A stretch of DNA of 64,000 bases from Kitasatospora sp044457565 (GTDB lineage Bacteria > Actinomycetota > Actinomycetes > Streptomycetales > Streptomycetaceae). The notes under the pieces are model-generated. The model had not been told where the DNA came from. It saw only the letters and a program-made list of their open reading frames with translations, and did not search any database. Both the position numbers and the translations under genes were made by a program. Below are positions 41,302 to 49,686 of the stretch, piece by piece. Numbering within the stretch: position 1 is the first letter of the stretch; each line of letters starts with the position of its first letter. The stretch spans positions 186,001 through 250,000 of the forward strand of contig NZ_JBITGZ010000006.1 of assembly GCF_044457565.1 (NCBI RefSeq). Reading direction: 5' to 3'.

Positions 41302-42273
41302 TCAGGCGGTGTCCGCGGTGTCCCCGGTGGCCCGGCCGATCCGGGCGCCGAGGGCGCGCAGGTAGGCGACTAGCTCCGGCGGGTCGTGCACCTCGAAGTC
41401 GCAGCCGAGCATGGCCAGCCGGGTCGCCAGCCACTCCAGTGAGTCGGCCCGGCTGTGCAGCCGGCAGCTGTGCTCGTCGATCGGCTCCACCCGGTTCGCC
41501 CCACCGATCCGGCGGGCGACGGCCTCGGCCGGCGCGTGCAGGGTCACCACCGCACGGTGGGTGGGCGCGAGCCGGGCCAGTTTGGCGGCGACGTACGCCG
41601 CGGCGTCGTTGCCGGGCAGGTCGCGCGGGGTGGCCCGGGCGCCGGTCGGCCAGGGCTCGGTGACCCGGTCGACGCGGAAGATCCGCCAGTCCTCCCGGTC
41701 GATGTCGTACGCGACCAGGTACCAGCGCCGGCCCGCCGCGACCAGCCGGTGCGGCTCCACCAGCCGCCGGCTCTCGGCGCCCTCGCCGCTGCGGTAGCCG
41801 AAGCGCAGCCGCTCCCGGTTGGTGATCGCCGCCGCGAGGGTGGTCAGGTCCTCGGGGTCCACCGTCGGCCCGTCCCCCATCAGCAGCGGGACGGTGGCCG
41901 CGTTCAGCGCGCCGACCCGGTGCCGCAGCCGGGCGGGCAGCACCTGCACCAGCTTGGCCAGCGCCCGGACCGAGGCCTCCTCGATGCCGCCGACGGCGTG
42001 CCCGGCCGCCGCGCGCAGGCCGACCGCGATGGCCACCGCCTCCTCGTCGTCCAGCAGCAGCGGCGGCATCGCGGTGCCCGCGATCAGGCGGTAGCCGCCC
42101 ACCGCGCCCATCGTCGCCTGGACGGGATAGCCGAGCTCGCGCAGCCGTTCGATGTCCCGGCGGATCGTGCGCGCGCTGACCTGGAGGCGCTCGGCGAGTT
42201 CGCTGCCCGGCCACTCTCGCGGCGTCTGCAGCAGGGAGAGCAGGTTCAGCAGTCGTGCCGGGGTGTCGGTCAT
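41302..42273 (-). CDS. HTH/WYL-domain transcriptional regulator (YafY type)
   Basis: A 323-residue regulator: N-terminal winged HTH_11 (ARLLNLLSLLQTPREWPGSELAERLQVSARTIRRDIERLRELGYPVQATMGAVGGYRL), a central WYL domain (RRLVEPHRLVAAGRRWYLVAYDIDREDWRIFRVDRV, with the WYL signature as WYLVAYD) and the WCX C-terminal extension (HAPAEAVARRI...LEWLATRLAMLGCDFEVHDPPELVAYL). It diverges from a DHA2 efflux gene with only 96 bases between them, and a strong palindrome lies there. It is thus very likely the local regulator of that transporter. Confidence 0.93.
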   Translation of the reverse strand: MTDTPARLLNLLSLLQTPREWPGSELAERLQVSARTIRRDIERLRELGYPVQATMGAVGGYRLIAGTAMPPLLLDDEEAVAIAVGLRAAAGHAVGGIEEASVRALAKLVQVLPARLRHRVGALNAATVPLLMGDGPTVDPEDLTTLAAAITNRERLRFGYRSGEGAESRRLVEPHRLVAAGRRWYLVAYDIDREDWRIFRVDRVTEPWPTGARATPRDLPGNDAAAYVAAKLARLAPTHRAVVTLHAPAEAVARRIGGANRVEPIDEHSCRLHSRADSLEWLATRLAMLGCDFEVHDPPELVAYLRALGARIGRATGDTADTA

Positions 42274-42290
42274 GGAATCCAGAATGCCGT

Positions 42291-42319
42291 GCATCTGGGA
42301 CAAGAGCTGTCCTAGATGC
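42291..42319. promoter_or_regulatory. Candidate WYL-regulator operator
   Basis: A near-perfect 29-bp palindrome: outer arms GCATCT/AGATGC and inner arms GGACA/TGTCC around AGAGC, with one unpaired G/T position. It starts 18 bases upstream of the regulator ATG and 51 bases before the DHA2 ATG, exactly where a repressor would block both. The GGACA-N5-TGTCC core is the obvious recognition element. Confidence 0.65.
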
Positions 42320-42369
42320 CCTCTACCGTTCCCGTTGTGCCGAGGACGAACGAGGAGAGGACGAGCAGG

Positions 42370-43926
42370 ATGACCGTCGAGACAACCGCCGGGACGACGG
42401 AGGCCGCCGTCGACCGCCGACGCTGGCTGGCGCTGGCGGTGGTGATGACGGCCTCCTTCATGGACCTGGTCGACGTCACCATCGTCAACATCGCCATCCC
42501 CGCCATCCAGCAGGACACCGGCGCTTCGTTCAGCGCCATCCAGTGGGTCACCGGCGGCTACGCGCTCGCCTTCGCGATCGGCCTGATCACCGGAGGCCGC
42601 CTCGGTGACATCTACGGCCGCAAGCGGCTCTTCCTGATCGGCATCGGCGGCTTCACCGTCGCCTCCGCCCTCTGCGGCCTGGCCGCCGGCTCCGAGATGC
42701 TGGTCGCCACCCGGGTGTTGCAGGGCGCCACGGCGGCGCTGATGGTGCCGCAGGTGCTGTCGATCATCCACTCCACCTTCCCGGCGCACGAGCGCGGCAA
42801 GGTGTTCGGGATGTTCGGCGCGATCGTCGGCCTCGGCGCGGTCTCCGGTCCGATGATCGGCGCGCTGCTGACCGAGTGGGACCTCTTCGGGCTGGGCTGG
42901 CGCCCGATCTTCCTGATCAACCTGCCCGTCGGTATCGCCGGTGTACTGCTCGGCCGTCGCTTCATCAGCGAGTCGCGGGCGGAGAAGGCGCTGCGCCTGG
43001 ACCTGATCGGGATGGCGCTGGCCAGCGTCGCCCTGCTGATGCTGCTCTACCCGCTCACCCACGGCCGCGAGGCCGGCTGGCCGCTCTGGGGCTACCTCTC
43101 GATGGGCGCCAGCCTGCCGGTCTTCGCGCTGTTCGTCCGCTACGAGCAGATCAAGACCCGGCGGGACGGCTCGCCGCTGGTCGAGCTCTCGCTGTTCCGG
43201 ATCAAGAGCTTCGCGGCCGGCATCGGCGTGCAGCTGACCTTCGGCGTCGTCACCGGGATCTTCTTCCTGGTCTGGACGCTCTACATGCAGATCGGCCTGG
43301 GCTGGAGCGCGCTGCGGGCGGGCACCACGGGCATCCCGTTCTCGATCGCGGTCTCGGCGGCGGCCGGGATGTCGGTGCAGAAGCTGGTGCCCCGCTTCGG
43401 GCGCAAGGTGCTCCAGGCGGGCGCCCTGGTGATGGCCTGCGGCGTGCTGCTCTACATCTGGGAGGCCGACCGGTACGCGGGCGGCATCGAGTCCTGGCAG
43501 ATGGCGCTGCCGCTGGTGGTGATGGGCGCGGGCATGGGCCTGATCGTGGCGCCGATCACCGAGGCGATCCTCTCCGAGGTGCCGCGTGACCACGCGGGCT
43601 CGGCCTCCGGGCTGATCAACACCACCGGCCAGCTGGGGATGGCGCTCGGGCTCGGCCTGGTCTCGGTCGCCTTCTTCGGGCAGGTGGACGACGTGGTGGC
43701 GCCCGAGCAGGTCGGGCCGGCCTTCACCGCGGCGTTCATCCACGCGATGTGGTGGGTGGCCTCGGTGCTGCTGGTGGTCTTCGCGCTGATGTTCGCGCTG
43801 CCCAGGAAGTCTGCGGCGCACGGCGGGCAGGAGCACGGCGAGCAGGCGCAGGACGGCCAGGGCGCGGCCGGGCAGCAGCCGGGCGACGAGGTGCCGGGCA
43901 ACGAGGTGCCGGTGCTCGTGCACTGA
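42370..43926 (+). CDS. DHA2-family (EmrB/QacA) MFS drug exporter
   Basis: A 518-residue membrane protein with 14 predicted helices. It has the family motif C-like segment LVDVTIVNIAIPAIQQDTGASFSAIQWVTGGYALAFAI, motif A GGRLGDIYGRKRLFLIGIGGF, ATRVLQGATAALMVPQVLSII and WRPIFLINLPVGI. The C-terminal tail is Gln/Gly/Glu-rich and polar. Proton-driven drug or metabolite export is the family role; substrate unknown. The ATG at 42370 is preceded by GAGCAGG. Control is probably by the divergent WYL regulator. Confidence 0.92.
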   Translation: MTVETTAGTTEAAVDRRRWLALAVVMTASFMDLVDVTIVNIAIPAIQQDTGASFSAIQWVTGGYALAFAIGLITGGRLGDIYGRKRLFLIGIGGFTVASALCGLAAGSEMLVATRVLQGATAALMVPQVLSIIHSTFPAHERGKVFGMFGAIVGLGAVSGPMIGALLTEWDLFGLGWRPIFLINLPVGIAGVLLGRRFISESRAEKALRLDLIGMALASVALLMLLYPLTHGREAGWPLWGYLSMGASLPVFALFVRYEQIKTRRDGSPLVELSLFRIKSFAAGIGVQLTFGVVTGIFFLVWTLYMQIGLGWSALRAGTTGIPFSIAVSAAAGMSVQKLVPRFGRKVLQAGALVMACGVLLYIWEADRYAGGIESWQMALPLVVMGAGMGLIVAPITEAILSEVPRDHAGSASGLINTTGQLGMALGLGLVSVAFFGQVDDVVAPEQVGPAFTAAFIHAMWWVASVLLVVFALMFALPRKSAAHGGQEHGEQAQDGQGAAGQQPGDEVPGNEVPVLVH

Positions 43927-43959
43927 CCACCCGTGCGCCGGCCGTACCGCCGCGCAGCA

Positions 43960-43984
43960 GGGCCCCGGCCACCGGCCGGGGCCC
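43960..43984 (+). terminator. Terminator after the DHA2 exporter
   Basis: GGGCCCCGGCC pairs with GGCCGGGGCCC around ACC, 33 bases after the stop and ending in TTCG. Confidence 0.75.
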
Positions 43985-44032
43985 TTCGCACGCCCTGCGC
44001 CCGGCAGCCCCGCGTCGCACACTGGGACGGTC

Positions 44033-44245
44033 ATGCAGCGCACTCAGCTGGGGTCCACCGCGATCCGGTCGACCGGGTACGACGCCGCGACGCTGCTGCT
44101 GGAGATCGAGTTCACCGGCGGCGGGGTCTACGAGTACGCGGCGGTGCCGGCGAGCGTCCACCGGGCGCTGCTGGACGCGCCCAGCCACGGGCGGTACTTC
44201 AACCGGGCGATCCGGGACCACTTCGACTACCGCCGGCTCGGTTGA
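44033..44245 (+). CDS. KTSC-domain protein (70 aa)
   Basis: A 70-residue single-domain protein: STAIRSTGYDAATLLLEIEFTGGGVYEYAAVPASVHRALLDAPSHGRYFNRAIRDHFDYRRL. The family is named for a C-terminal Lys-Thr-Ser-Cys motif near lysyl-tRNA synthetases, but this member ends at the YRRLG part. Function unknown. The start ATG at 44033 is the first Met before the conserved core. It is an isolated gene. Confidence 0.85.
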   Translation: MQRTQLGSTAIRSTGYDAATLLLEIEFTGGGVYEYAAVPASVHRALLDAPSHGRYFNRAIRDHFDYRRLG

Positions 44246-44318
44246 CCGGTTGACCCGCTCACCGGCTCACCGGTTGACCCGCCGGGACGCGTGTGCGGGC
44301 GCGGGCGTGGGCGGGATG

Positions 44319-44915
44319 TCAGGCCTTCTTGGCGGCGGCGGCCTGCTTGGCGGCCTGCTTCGCCGCCTGCTTGGTGGCACGGACCTTGTCCAGCGAGTCG
44401 GGCCCGGTGATGTCGGCCACCGAGCGGTAGCAGCCCTGCTCGCCGTACGGGCCGGCCGCCTCCCGCCAGCCCTCCGGCGCCACCTTGAGCTGCTTGCCCA
44501 GCAGTGCCAGGAAGATCTGGGCCTTCTGCTTGCCGAAGCCGGGCAGCTCGTTCAGCCGGCGGAGCAGCTCCTTGCCGGTCGCGGCGTCCCGCCAGATGGC
44601 CTCCGCGTCGCCGTCGTAGTGCTCGACCAGGTACTGGCACAACTGCTGCACCCGCTTGGCCATCGAGCCCGGGTAGCGGTGCACGGCGGGTTTGGCGGAC
44701 AGCAGCGCGGCGAAGTCCTCCGGGTCGTGGGCGGCGATCTCGTGCGCGTCCAGGTCGTCCCGGCCCAGCCGCTGCGCGATGGTGTACGGGCCCGAGAATG
44801 CCCACTCCATGGGGACCTGCTGATCGAGCAGCATCCCGACCAGGGCGGCGAGCGGGCTGCGGCCGAGCAGCTCGTCCGCCTCCGGGCTCTGGGCCAGCCG
44901 AAGCGTGATGTCCAT
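44319..44915 (-). CDS. HhH-GPD-type base-excision DNA repair glycosylase
   Basis: A 198-residue protein of the HhH-GPD superfamily (short AlkA/Nth-like). MDITLRLAQSPEADELLGRSPLAALVGMLLDQQVPMEWAF is the usual start. The helix-hairpin-helix is LNELPGFGKQKAQIFLALLGKQ, followed by the presumed catalytic-Asp region YRSVADITG. It lacks a FeS cluster motif. The C-terminal tail is Lys/Ala repeats (KQAAKQAAKQAAAAKK), typical of actinobacterial DNA-binding tails. The substrate lesion is not predictable. Confidence 0.87.
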   Translation of the reverse strand: MDITLRLAQSPEADELLGRSPLAALVGMLLDQQVPMEWAFSGPYTIAQRLGRDDLDAHEIAAHDPEDFAALLSAKPAVHRYPGSMAKRVQQLCQYLVEHYDGDAEAIWRDAATGKELLRRLNELPGFGKQKAQIFLALLGKQLKVAPEGWREAAGPYGEQGCYRSVADITGPDSLDKVRATKQAAKQAAKQAAAAKKA

Positions 44916-45161
44916 GGGGCTCCTCTCGGTCCTGCTGTCAGTCTCCCGGACGCGGCCGTGGCCTGCCCGCAGGGCGGCCGCGACACGGCCGCGCCGGCCG
45001 GGACGCCGGCCGGGCCGGCGCCACGGGCGCCGTGTCCCGCCGAACCCGTTCGGCCGTGTGTTGGTCCGCGGTCGAGGTTCGGCCCGCTACCTATCGTCAG
45101 CCCTAGGACAAGCAGATCAGCACACCGCGCTGACCGACGGTCACACCCCCGGGGAGAACGC

Positions 45162-47387
45162 ATGCCATCGCCGACAGAGGGCACCGCCGCCGAAACGCCG
45201 GTGGTCGTCAAGCGGGGGCAGTTGCTCAGGCTGGGCGAGTGGTGTGCCCGGCACTGCGTCACCGTCCTGGTGATCTGGCTGCTCGGCCTGGCCGGTCTGC
45301 ACGTTCTGCAGAACGAGTTCGGCGGTGTCTACGTCGACAACTTCACCCTGCCGGGCACCCAGTCCAACACCGGCCAGCAGGTGCTCCAGGAGAACGCCCC
45401 CAGCTCCTCGGGCACCGGCGCGCAGGTCGTCATGCACGACTCGCAGGCGCCGCTGACGGGGGTTCAGAGCCAGATCGATCAGGTCGTCGGCAACCTCCAG
45501 CAACTGCCGCACGTGATCTCCGTGGTGAACCCACTGCCGCCGCCCGGCTCCCCGCCCACCGGCGCGATCTCCTCGGACGGCACGATCGGCTACATCACCG
45601 TGCGCTTCCAGGCCAACCCCAGCGCCTACGGCGACTCGTACATCGATCTGGTGAACGACGCGGTCGAGCCCCTGCGCGCGGCCGGTATCGACGTCGAGTA
45701 CGGCGGGCCGCTCGGCGAGGCCGCCCGGCCCGAGACCAAGGACTTCACCAGTGAGGCGATCGGCTTCGCGGTGGCGGTGGTGGTGCTGCTGGTCGGCTTC
45801 GGCAGCCTGATCGCCGCGGGTATGCCGCTGGTCACCGCGCTGATCGCGGTGATCGTCGGGTTGAGCTGTCTGAGCCTGCTGGCCGCCCTCACCACCTTCG
45901 CCAGCGTGTCGCCGACCCTGGCCACGATGATCGGCCTCGGCGTCGGCATCGACTACGCGCTGTTCCTGATCACCCGTCACCGGCAGCAGGTCATGGACGG
46001 CGCCGCCCCGCCGGTGGCGGCGGGCCGGGCGGTGGCCACCAGTGGGCGGGCCGTGCTGGTCTCCGGCTGTACGGTCGTCATCGCGCTGGCCGGCCTGTAC
46101 GTGTCCAGGGTCAGCTTCATCGGCAAGCTGGGTGCGGCCGCCGCCGTCACCGTGATCACGGCGGTGCTCGGTGCGCTCACCCTGGTGCCCGCGCTGCTCG
46201 GCCTGGTCGGCCGCAACATCGACCGCTTCAAGGTCCGCACCCCCGTCGCCGAGGGCACGGTCGGCCTGGACCAGGAGGCGCACGGTGGGTGGCACCGGTA
46301 CGCCAAGCGGGTGGAGCGGCGCCCGTGGTGGTTCCTGGCCGGTGGTCTCGTGGTGATCGGGATCCTGACGATCCCGTTGTTCTCGATGCGGCTCGGGCAC
46401 ATCGACGACGGCGCCGACCCGATCACCTTCACCGACCGGCGGGCGTTCGACCTGATCAGCGAGGGCTTCGGGCCCGGTGCCAACGGCCCGCTGACCCTCG
46501 TGATCGACCAGAGCCAGGTCCCGTCCGGCGACCGGGCCGCGCTGGCCGCCAACGTGCAGCAGGCGCTGACCGGGGTGCCCGGCGCGGCGAGCATCAGCCC
46601 GCCGCAGCCCACCGGCAACGGCCAGGCGCTGATCTCCACCGCACTGTCCACGGTGGTGCCGCAGGATGCGGGCACCACCGACCTGTTCAACCACCTCAAG
46701 GACGACGTGCTGCCGCAGGCGGTCGCCGGCACCGCCGCGGCCACGTACATCACGGGGACGACGGCCGCCCAGGTCGACTTCCTGGAGCTCATCTCCGAGC
46801 GGCTGCCGCTGATCATCGCGGTGGTGGTCGGGCTGGCCTTCCTCATCATCCTGACCGTCTTCCGCGGCCTGCTGGTGGCCGTCAAGGCCGCGGTGCTGAA
46901 CCTGCTGTCGATCGGCGCCTCGTACGGGGTGGTGGTCGCGGTCTTCCAGTGGGGCTGGGGCGGGCCCGCGCTCGGGGTGAACGGCACGGTGCCGATCGAG
47001 AGCTATGTGCCGATGATGATGTTCGCCATCGTCTTCGGGCTGAGCATGGACTACGAGGTCTTCCTGCTCTCCCGGGTGCACGAGGCCTGGATGCGCACGC
47101 AGAACGCCGAGGACAGCGTCGCCCACGGGCTGGAGATCACCGCCCGGGTGATCACCTGCGCCGCGCTGATCATGGTCAGCGTCTTCGCGGCCTTCATCCT
47201 CAGTGACAACATCGTGGTCAAGATGCTGGGGCTGGGCCTGGCGGTGAGCGTGCTGGTGGACGCCACGGTGGTGCGGCTGCTGCTGGTGCCGGCGGTGATG
47301 ACGCTGCTCGGCGCGCGTGCCTGGTGGCTGCCGCGCTGGCTGGACCGGATCCTGCCGCACGTGGACACCGAGGGCGAGGCGGTCTGA
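45162..47387 (+). CDS. MMPL-family RND-type transporter
   Basis: A 741-residue membrane protein with two repeats, each with one helix, a periplasmic loop and five helices. The first helix is VTVLVIWLLGLAGLHVL; helices 2-6 include AVAVVVLLVGFGSLIAAG and the proton-relay segment MIGLGVGIDYALFLITRHR. The second repeat begins WWFLAGGLVVIGILTIPLF and carries IVFGLSMDYEVFLLSRVHEAW. MmpL proteins export lipids, siderophores or drugs; the substrate is unknown. The ATG at 45162 follows GGGGAG. It is monocistronic; the 246-base gap upstream holds no gene. Confidence 0.93.
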   Translation: MPSPTEGTAAETPVVVKRGQLLRLGEWCARHCVTVLVIWLLGLAGLHVLQNEFGGVYVDNFTLPGTQSNTGQQVLQENAPSSSGTGAQVVMHDSQAPLTGVQSQIDQVVGNLQQLPHVISVVNPLPPPGSPPTGAISSDGTIGYITVRFQANPSAYGDSYIDLVNDAVEPLRAAGIDVEYGGPLGEAARPETKDFTSEAIGFAVAVVVLLVGFGSLIAAGMPLVTALIAVIVGLSCLSLLAALTTFASVSPTLATMIGLGVGIDYALFLITRHRQQVMDGAAPPVAAGRAVATSGRAVLVSGCTVVIALAGLYVSRVSFIGKLGAAAAVTVITAVLGALTLVPALLGLVGRNIDRFKVRTPVAEGTVGLDQEAHGGWHRYAKRVERRPWWFLAGGLVVIGILTIPLFSMRLGHIDDGADPITFTDRRAFDLISEGFGPGANGPLTLVIDQSQVPSGDRAALAANVQQALTGVPGAASISPPQPTGNGQALISTALSTVVPQDAGTTDLFNHLKDDVLPQAVAGTAAATYITGTTAAQVDFLELISERLPLIIAVVVGLAFLIILTVFRGLLVAVKAAVLNLLSIGASYGVVVAVFQWGWGGPALGVNGTVPIESYVPMMMFAIVFGLSMDYEVFLLSRVHEAWMRTQNAEDSVAHGLEITARVITCAALIMVSVFAAFILSDNIVVKMLGLGLAVSVLVDATVVRLLLVPAVMTLLGARAWWLPRWLDRILPHVDTEGEAV

Positions 47388-47532
47388 GCCGCCGCGTCCG
47401 GCCCGGCCACCCCCGGCCCCCGGCCCCCGGCCACCCCCGGCCCGGCCGTCTCGCGGGGCAGACCCGACTTGATCACACCGCCCGCCGGGCAGGAAGATCT
47501 CCCGCCGGTGCACGACGACCTCGGGGGAGACC

Positions 47533-48957
47533 ATGCCAGCATCAGAGACCGCCCTGTCCACGGGCCTGAGACAGCGTCATCTGGCGATGATCGCCCTCGG
47601 CGGCGCGATCGGCGCGGGCCTGTTCGTCGGGTCCGGGCAGGGCATCGCCCAGGCGGGCCCCGGCATCGTCCTCTCGTACGCGCTGGCCGGGCTGCTCACC
47701 ATGCTGGTGATGCGGATGCTGGGGGAGATGTCCGCGGCCCGGCCGGCCACCGGCTCGTTCGCCGAGCACGCGGCCCGGGCGCTAGGTCCGTGGGCCGGGC
47801 TGCTGGCCGGGTGGATGTACTGGGCCCTGCTGGTGGTGAGCGTCGCGGCGGAGGCGATCGGGGCCGCGCGGATCATGACCGGCTGGATACCCGCGATACC
47901 GGCCTGGCTCTGGGTGGCGGCGTTCGTGACCGCCTTCACCGCGAGCAACCTGGTGGGGGTGCGGTACTTCGGTGAGCTGGAGTTCTGGTTCGCGGGGGTG
48001 AAGATCGCCGCGATCTGCGCCTTCCTCGCGCTCGGTGCGGCCGCCGTGGCCGGCCTGCTCCCGGGCCACCCCGCGCCGGGCCTGGCGCACCTCACCGGGG
48101 ACGGCGGCTTCCTGCCGCGCGGCTGGCACGGCGTGGCGCTGGGCACGGTGGCGGCGGTGTTCGCGTTCGGCGGGCTGGAGACCGTCACCATCGCGGCCGC
48201 CGAGTGCCCCGACCCCGTCCTCGCGGTGCGCCGGGCGGTGCGCTCGGTGGTCTGGCGGGTCAGCCTCTTCTACCTCGGGTCGATGGCCGTGATCGTCACC
48301 CTGGCGCCGTGGGACGACCCGGCGCTGGCGCTCAGCCCGTACGCGGCGACCATCGGCCGGATCGGTGTGCCCGGTGCGGCGGACGTGATGAACGCGGTGG
48401 TGCTGATCGCCCTGCTCTCGGCGATGAACGCCAACATCTACGGCTCCTCGCGGATGCTGTTCTCGCTGGTGGAGCGCGGTTTCGCGCCTCGTGTGCTGGG
48501 CCGGGCCCCCGGCGGGGTGCCGCGGGCGGCGGTGCTCGCCTCGGCGGCCTTCGGGTTCGTCTCGGTGGTGCTCAGCCTGATCTGGCCGCGCACCGTGTTC
48601 CCGTTCCTGCTGAACTCGATCGGGGCGGCGATCCTGGTGCTCTGGGCCCTGATCGCCGCCTCCCAGTTGCGGCTTCGGCGCATCCACTCACGGGAAGCCC
48701 CCGCACCGCTGGTGGTGCGGATGTGGGGCTTCCCGTATCTGATCTGGGCCGCGCTGGCGGCGATCGGGGGCGTGCTGGTCTTCATGCTCGCCGACGACGA
48801 GAGCCGGGTCCAGGTGCTCTGCACCGGCGCCTGGACGGCCGTGCTGTTGCTCTGCGGCTGGTGGCGGCGGGTGCGCGGCAGCGCCGCCACCGCTGTCGCC
48901 ACCTCTGACTCCGCCGCCTCCGCCGCCGACTCCGCGGTGGCCGGCTATGCCGCGTAG
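47533..48957 (+). CDS. APC-family amino-acid permease
   Basis: A 474-residue membrane protein with 12 helices of the amino acid transporter (AAT) branch. It has the signature RQRHLAMIALGGAIGAGLFVGSGQGIAQAGPGIVLSYALAGLLTMLVMRMLGEM, PATGSFAEHAARALGPWAGLLAGWMYW, FAFGGLETVTIAAAECPDP and SAMNANIYGSSRMLFSL. Close in pattern to GABA or aromatic amino-acid permeases, but specificity cannot be read. The start at 47533 follows GGGGGAGA. Its last 13 bases overlap the 3' end of the convergent TetR gene, so the two stops interlock. Confidence 0.93.
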   Translation: MPASETALSTGLRQRHLAMIALGGAIGAGLFVGSGQGIAQAGPGIVLSYALAGLLTMLVMRMLGEMSAARPATGSFAEHAARALGPWAGLLAGWMYWALLVVSVAAEAIGAARIMTGWIPAIPAWLWVAAFVTAFTASNLVGVRYFGELEFWFAGVKIAAICAFLALGAAAVAGLLPGHPAPGLAHLTGDGGFLPRGWHGVALGTVAAVFAFGGLETVTIAAAECPDPVLAVRRAVRSVVWRVSLFYLGSMAVIVTLAPWDDPALALSPYAATIGRIGVPGAADVMNAVVLIALLSAMNANIYGSSRMLFSLVERGFAPRVLGRAPGGVPRAAVLASAAFGFVSVVLSLIWPRTVFPFLLNSIGAAILVLWALIAASQLRLRRIHSREAPAPLVVRMWGFPYLIWAALAAIGGVLVFMLADDESRVQVLCTGAWTAVLLLCGWWRRVRGSAATAVATSDSAASAADSAVAGYAA

Positions 48958-49613
48958 CGGGCCAGGAAGAGGTCCACGCCGGAGGTGATCTGCCGGGTCA
49001 GCTCGGCGTCGTCCAGTTCGGCCTCGGGCCGGAAGGTCCGTACCAGCTGGGGGACGCCGACGGTCGTGGCGACCAGCTGCTGCACGGCCAGCGCCGGGTC
49101 GGGCGCGTCGAGCACGCCGCGCTCGCTCAGCTCGGTGAAGGCCTCGATCAGCGGCCCGTTGTTCATGTCGTAGCTGACGCGGTACCAGAGCTGTCCGAGC
49201 TGCGGGAAGCGGTCGATCTCGCCGATCACCAGGCGCCGCAGCGACATGATGTCCGGGCGCAGCAGGATCCGGGTCCAGTCCAGGGTCAGCGTGATCAGCG
49301 CGGCCCGCAGGTCGGGGGCGGTGGCGATGGTGGAGTTGAAGGGCTTCAGGTCGTTGTAGGTCGTCGGCAGTATGCCGCCGACGACGGCGAGGAAGAGCCG
49401 CTCCTTGTTGCCGAAGTGCTTGTAGATGGTGGCCTTGGAGACCCCGGAACGGCTGGTGATCGCGTCCATCGAGGCCGCCGAGTACCCCTCGCGCAGGAAC
49501 TCCGCCAGGGCGGCGTCGATGATCGCCTGCCGCTTGCGCTGGGCCGCGTCGGAGGGGTCCGGGATGATCGGGATGCCGTACTCGTCCACCGGGCCGGAGG
49601 GGTCGTCTGCCAT
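48945..49613 (-). CDS. TetR/AcrR-family regulator
   Basis: A 222-residue repressor. The N-terminal HTH is AAQRKRQAIIDAALAEFLREGYSAASMDAITSRSGVSKATIYKHFGNKERLFLAVV, and the C-terminal half is a TetR_C-type ligand domain (DLRAALITLTLDWTRILLRPDIMSLRRLVIGEIDRFPQL). Before the HTH is an acidic lead (DEYGIPIIPDPSD). The ATG at 49613 is supported by GAGGAAGAC. A copy of the CTGAAC-type 16-mer sits about 85 bases upstream, matching sites in the pirin/FMN-reductase spacer, so it probably controls itself, the MFS-pirin operon and the reductase. Confidence 0.93.
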   Translation of the reverse strand: MADDPSGPVDEYGIPIIPDPSDAAQRKRQAIIDAALAEFLREGYSAASMDAITSRSGVSKATIYKHFGNKERLFLAVVGGILPTTYNDLKPFNSTIATAPDLRAALITLTLDWTRILLRPDIMSLRRLVIGEIDRFPQLGQLWYRVSYDMNNGPLIEAFTELSERGVLDAPDPALAVQQLVATTVGVPQLVRTFRPEAELDDAELTRQITSGVDLFLARYAA

Positions 49614-49686
49614 CGGTCTTCCTCTGTTCGCGGGCTGTTCGCGGCTGTCCACGGGCTGTCGACGGGCTGTCCGCGGGCGGGGCTGC

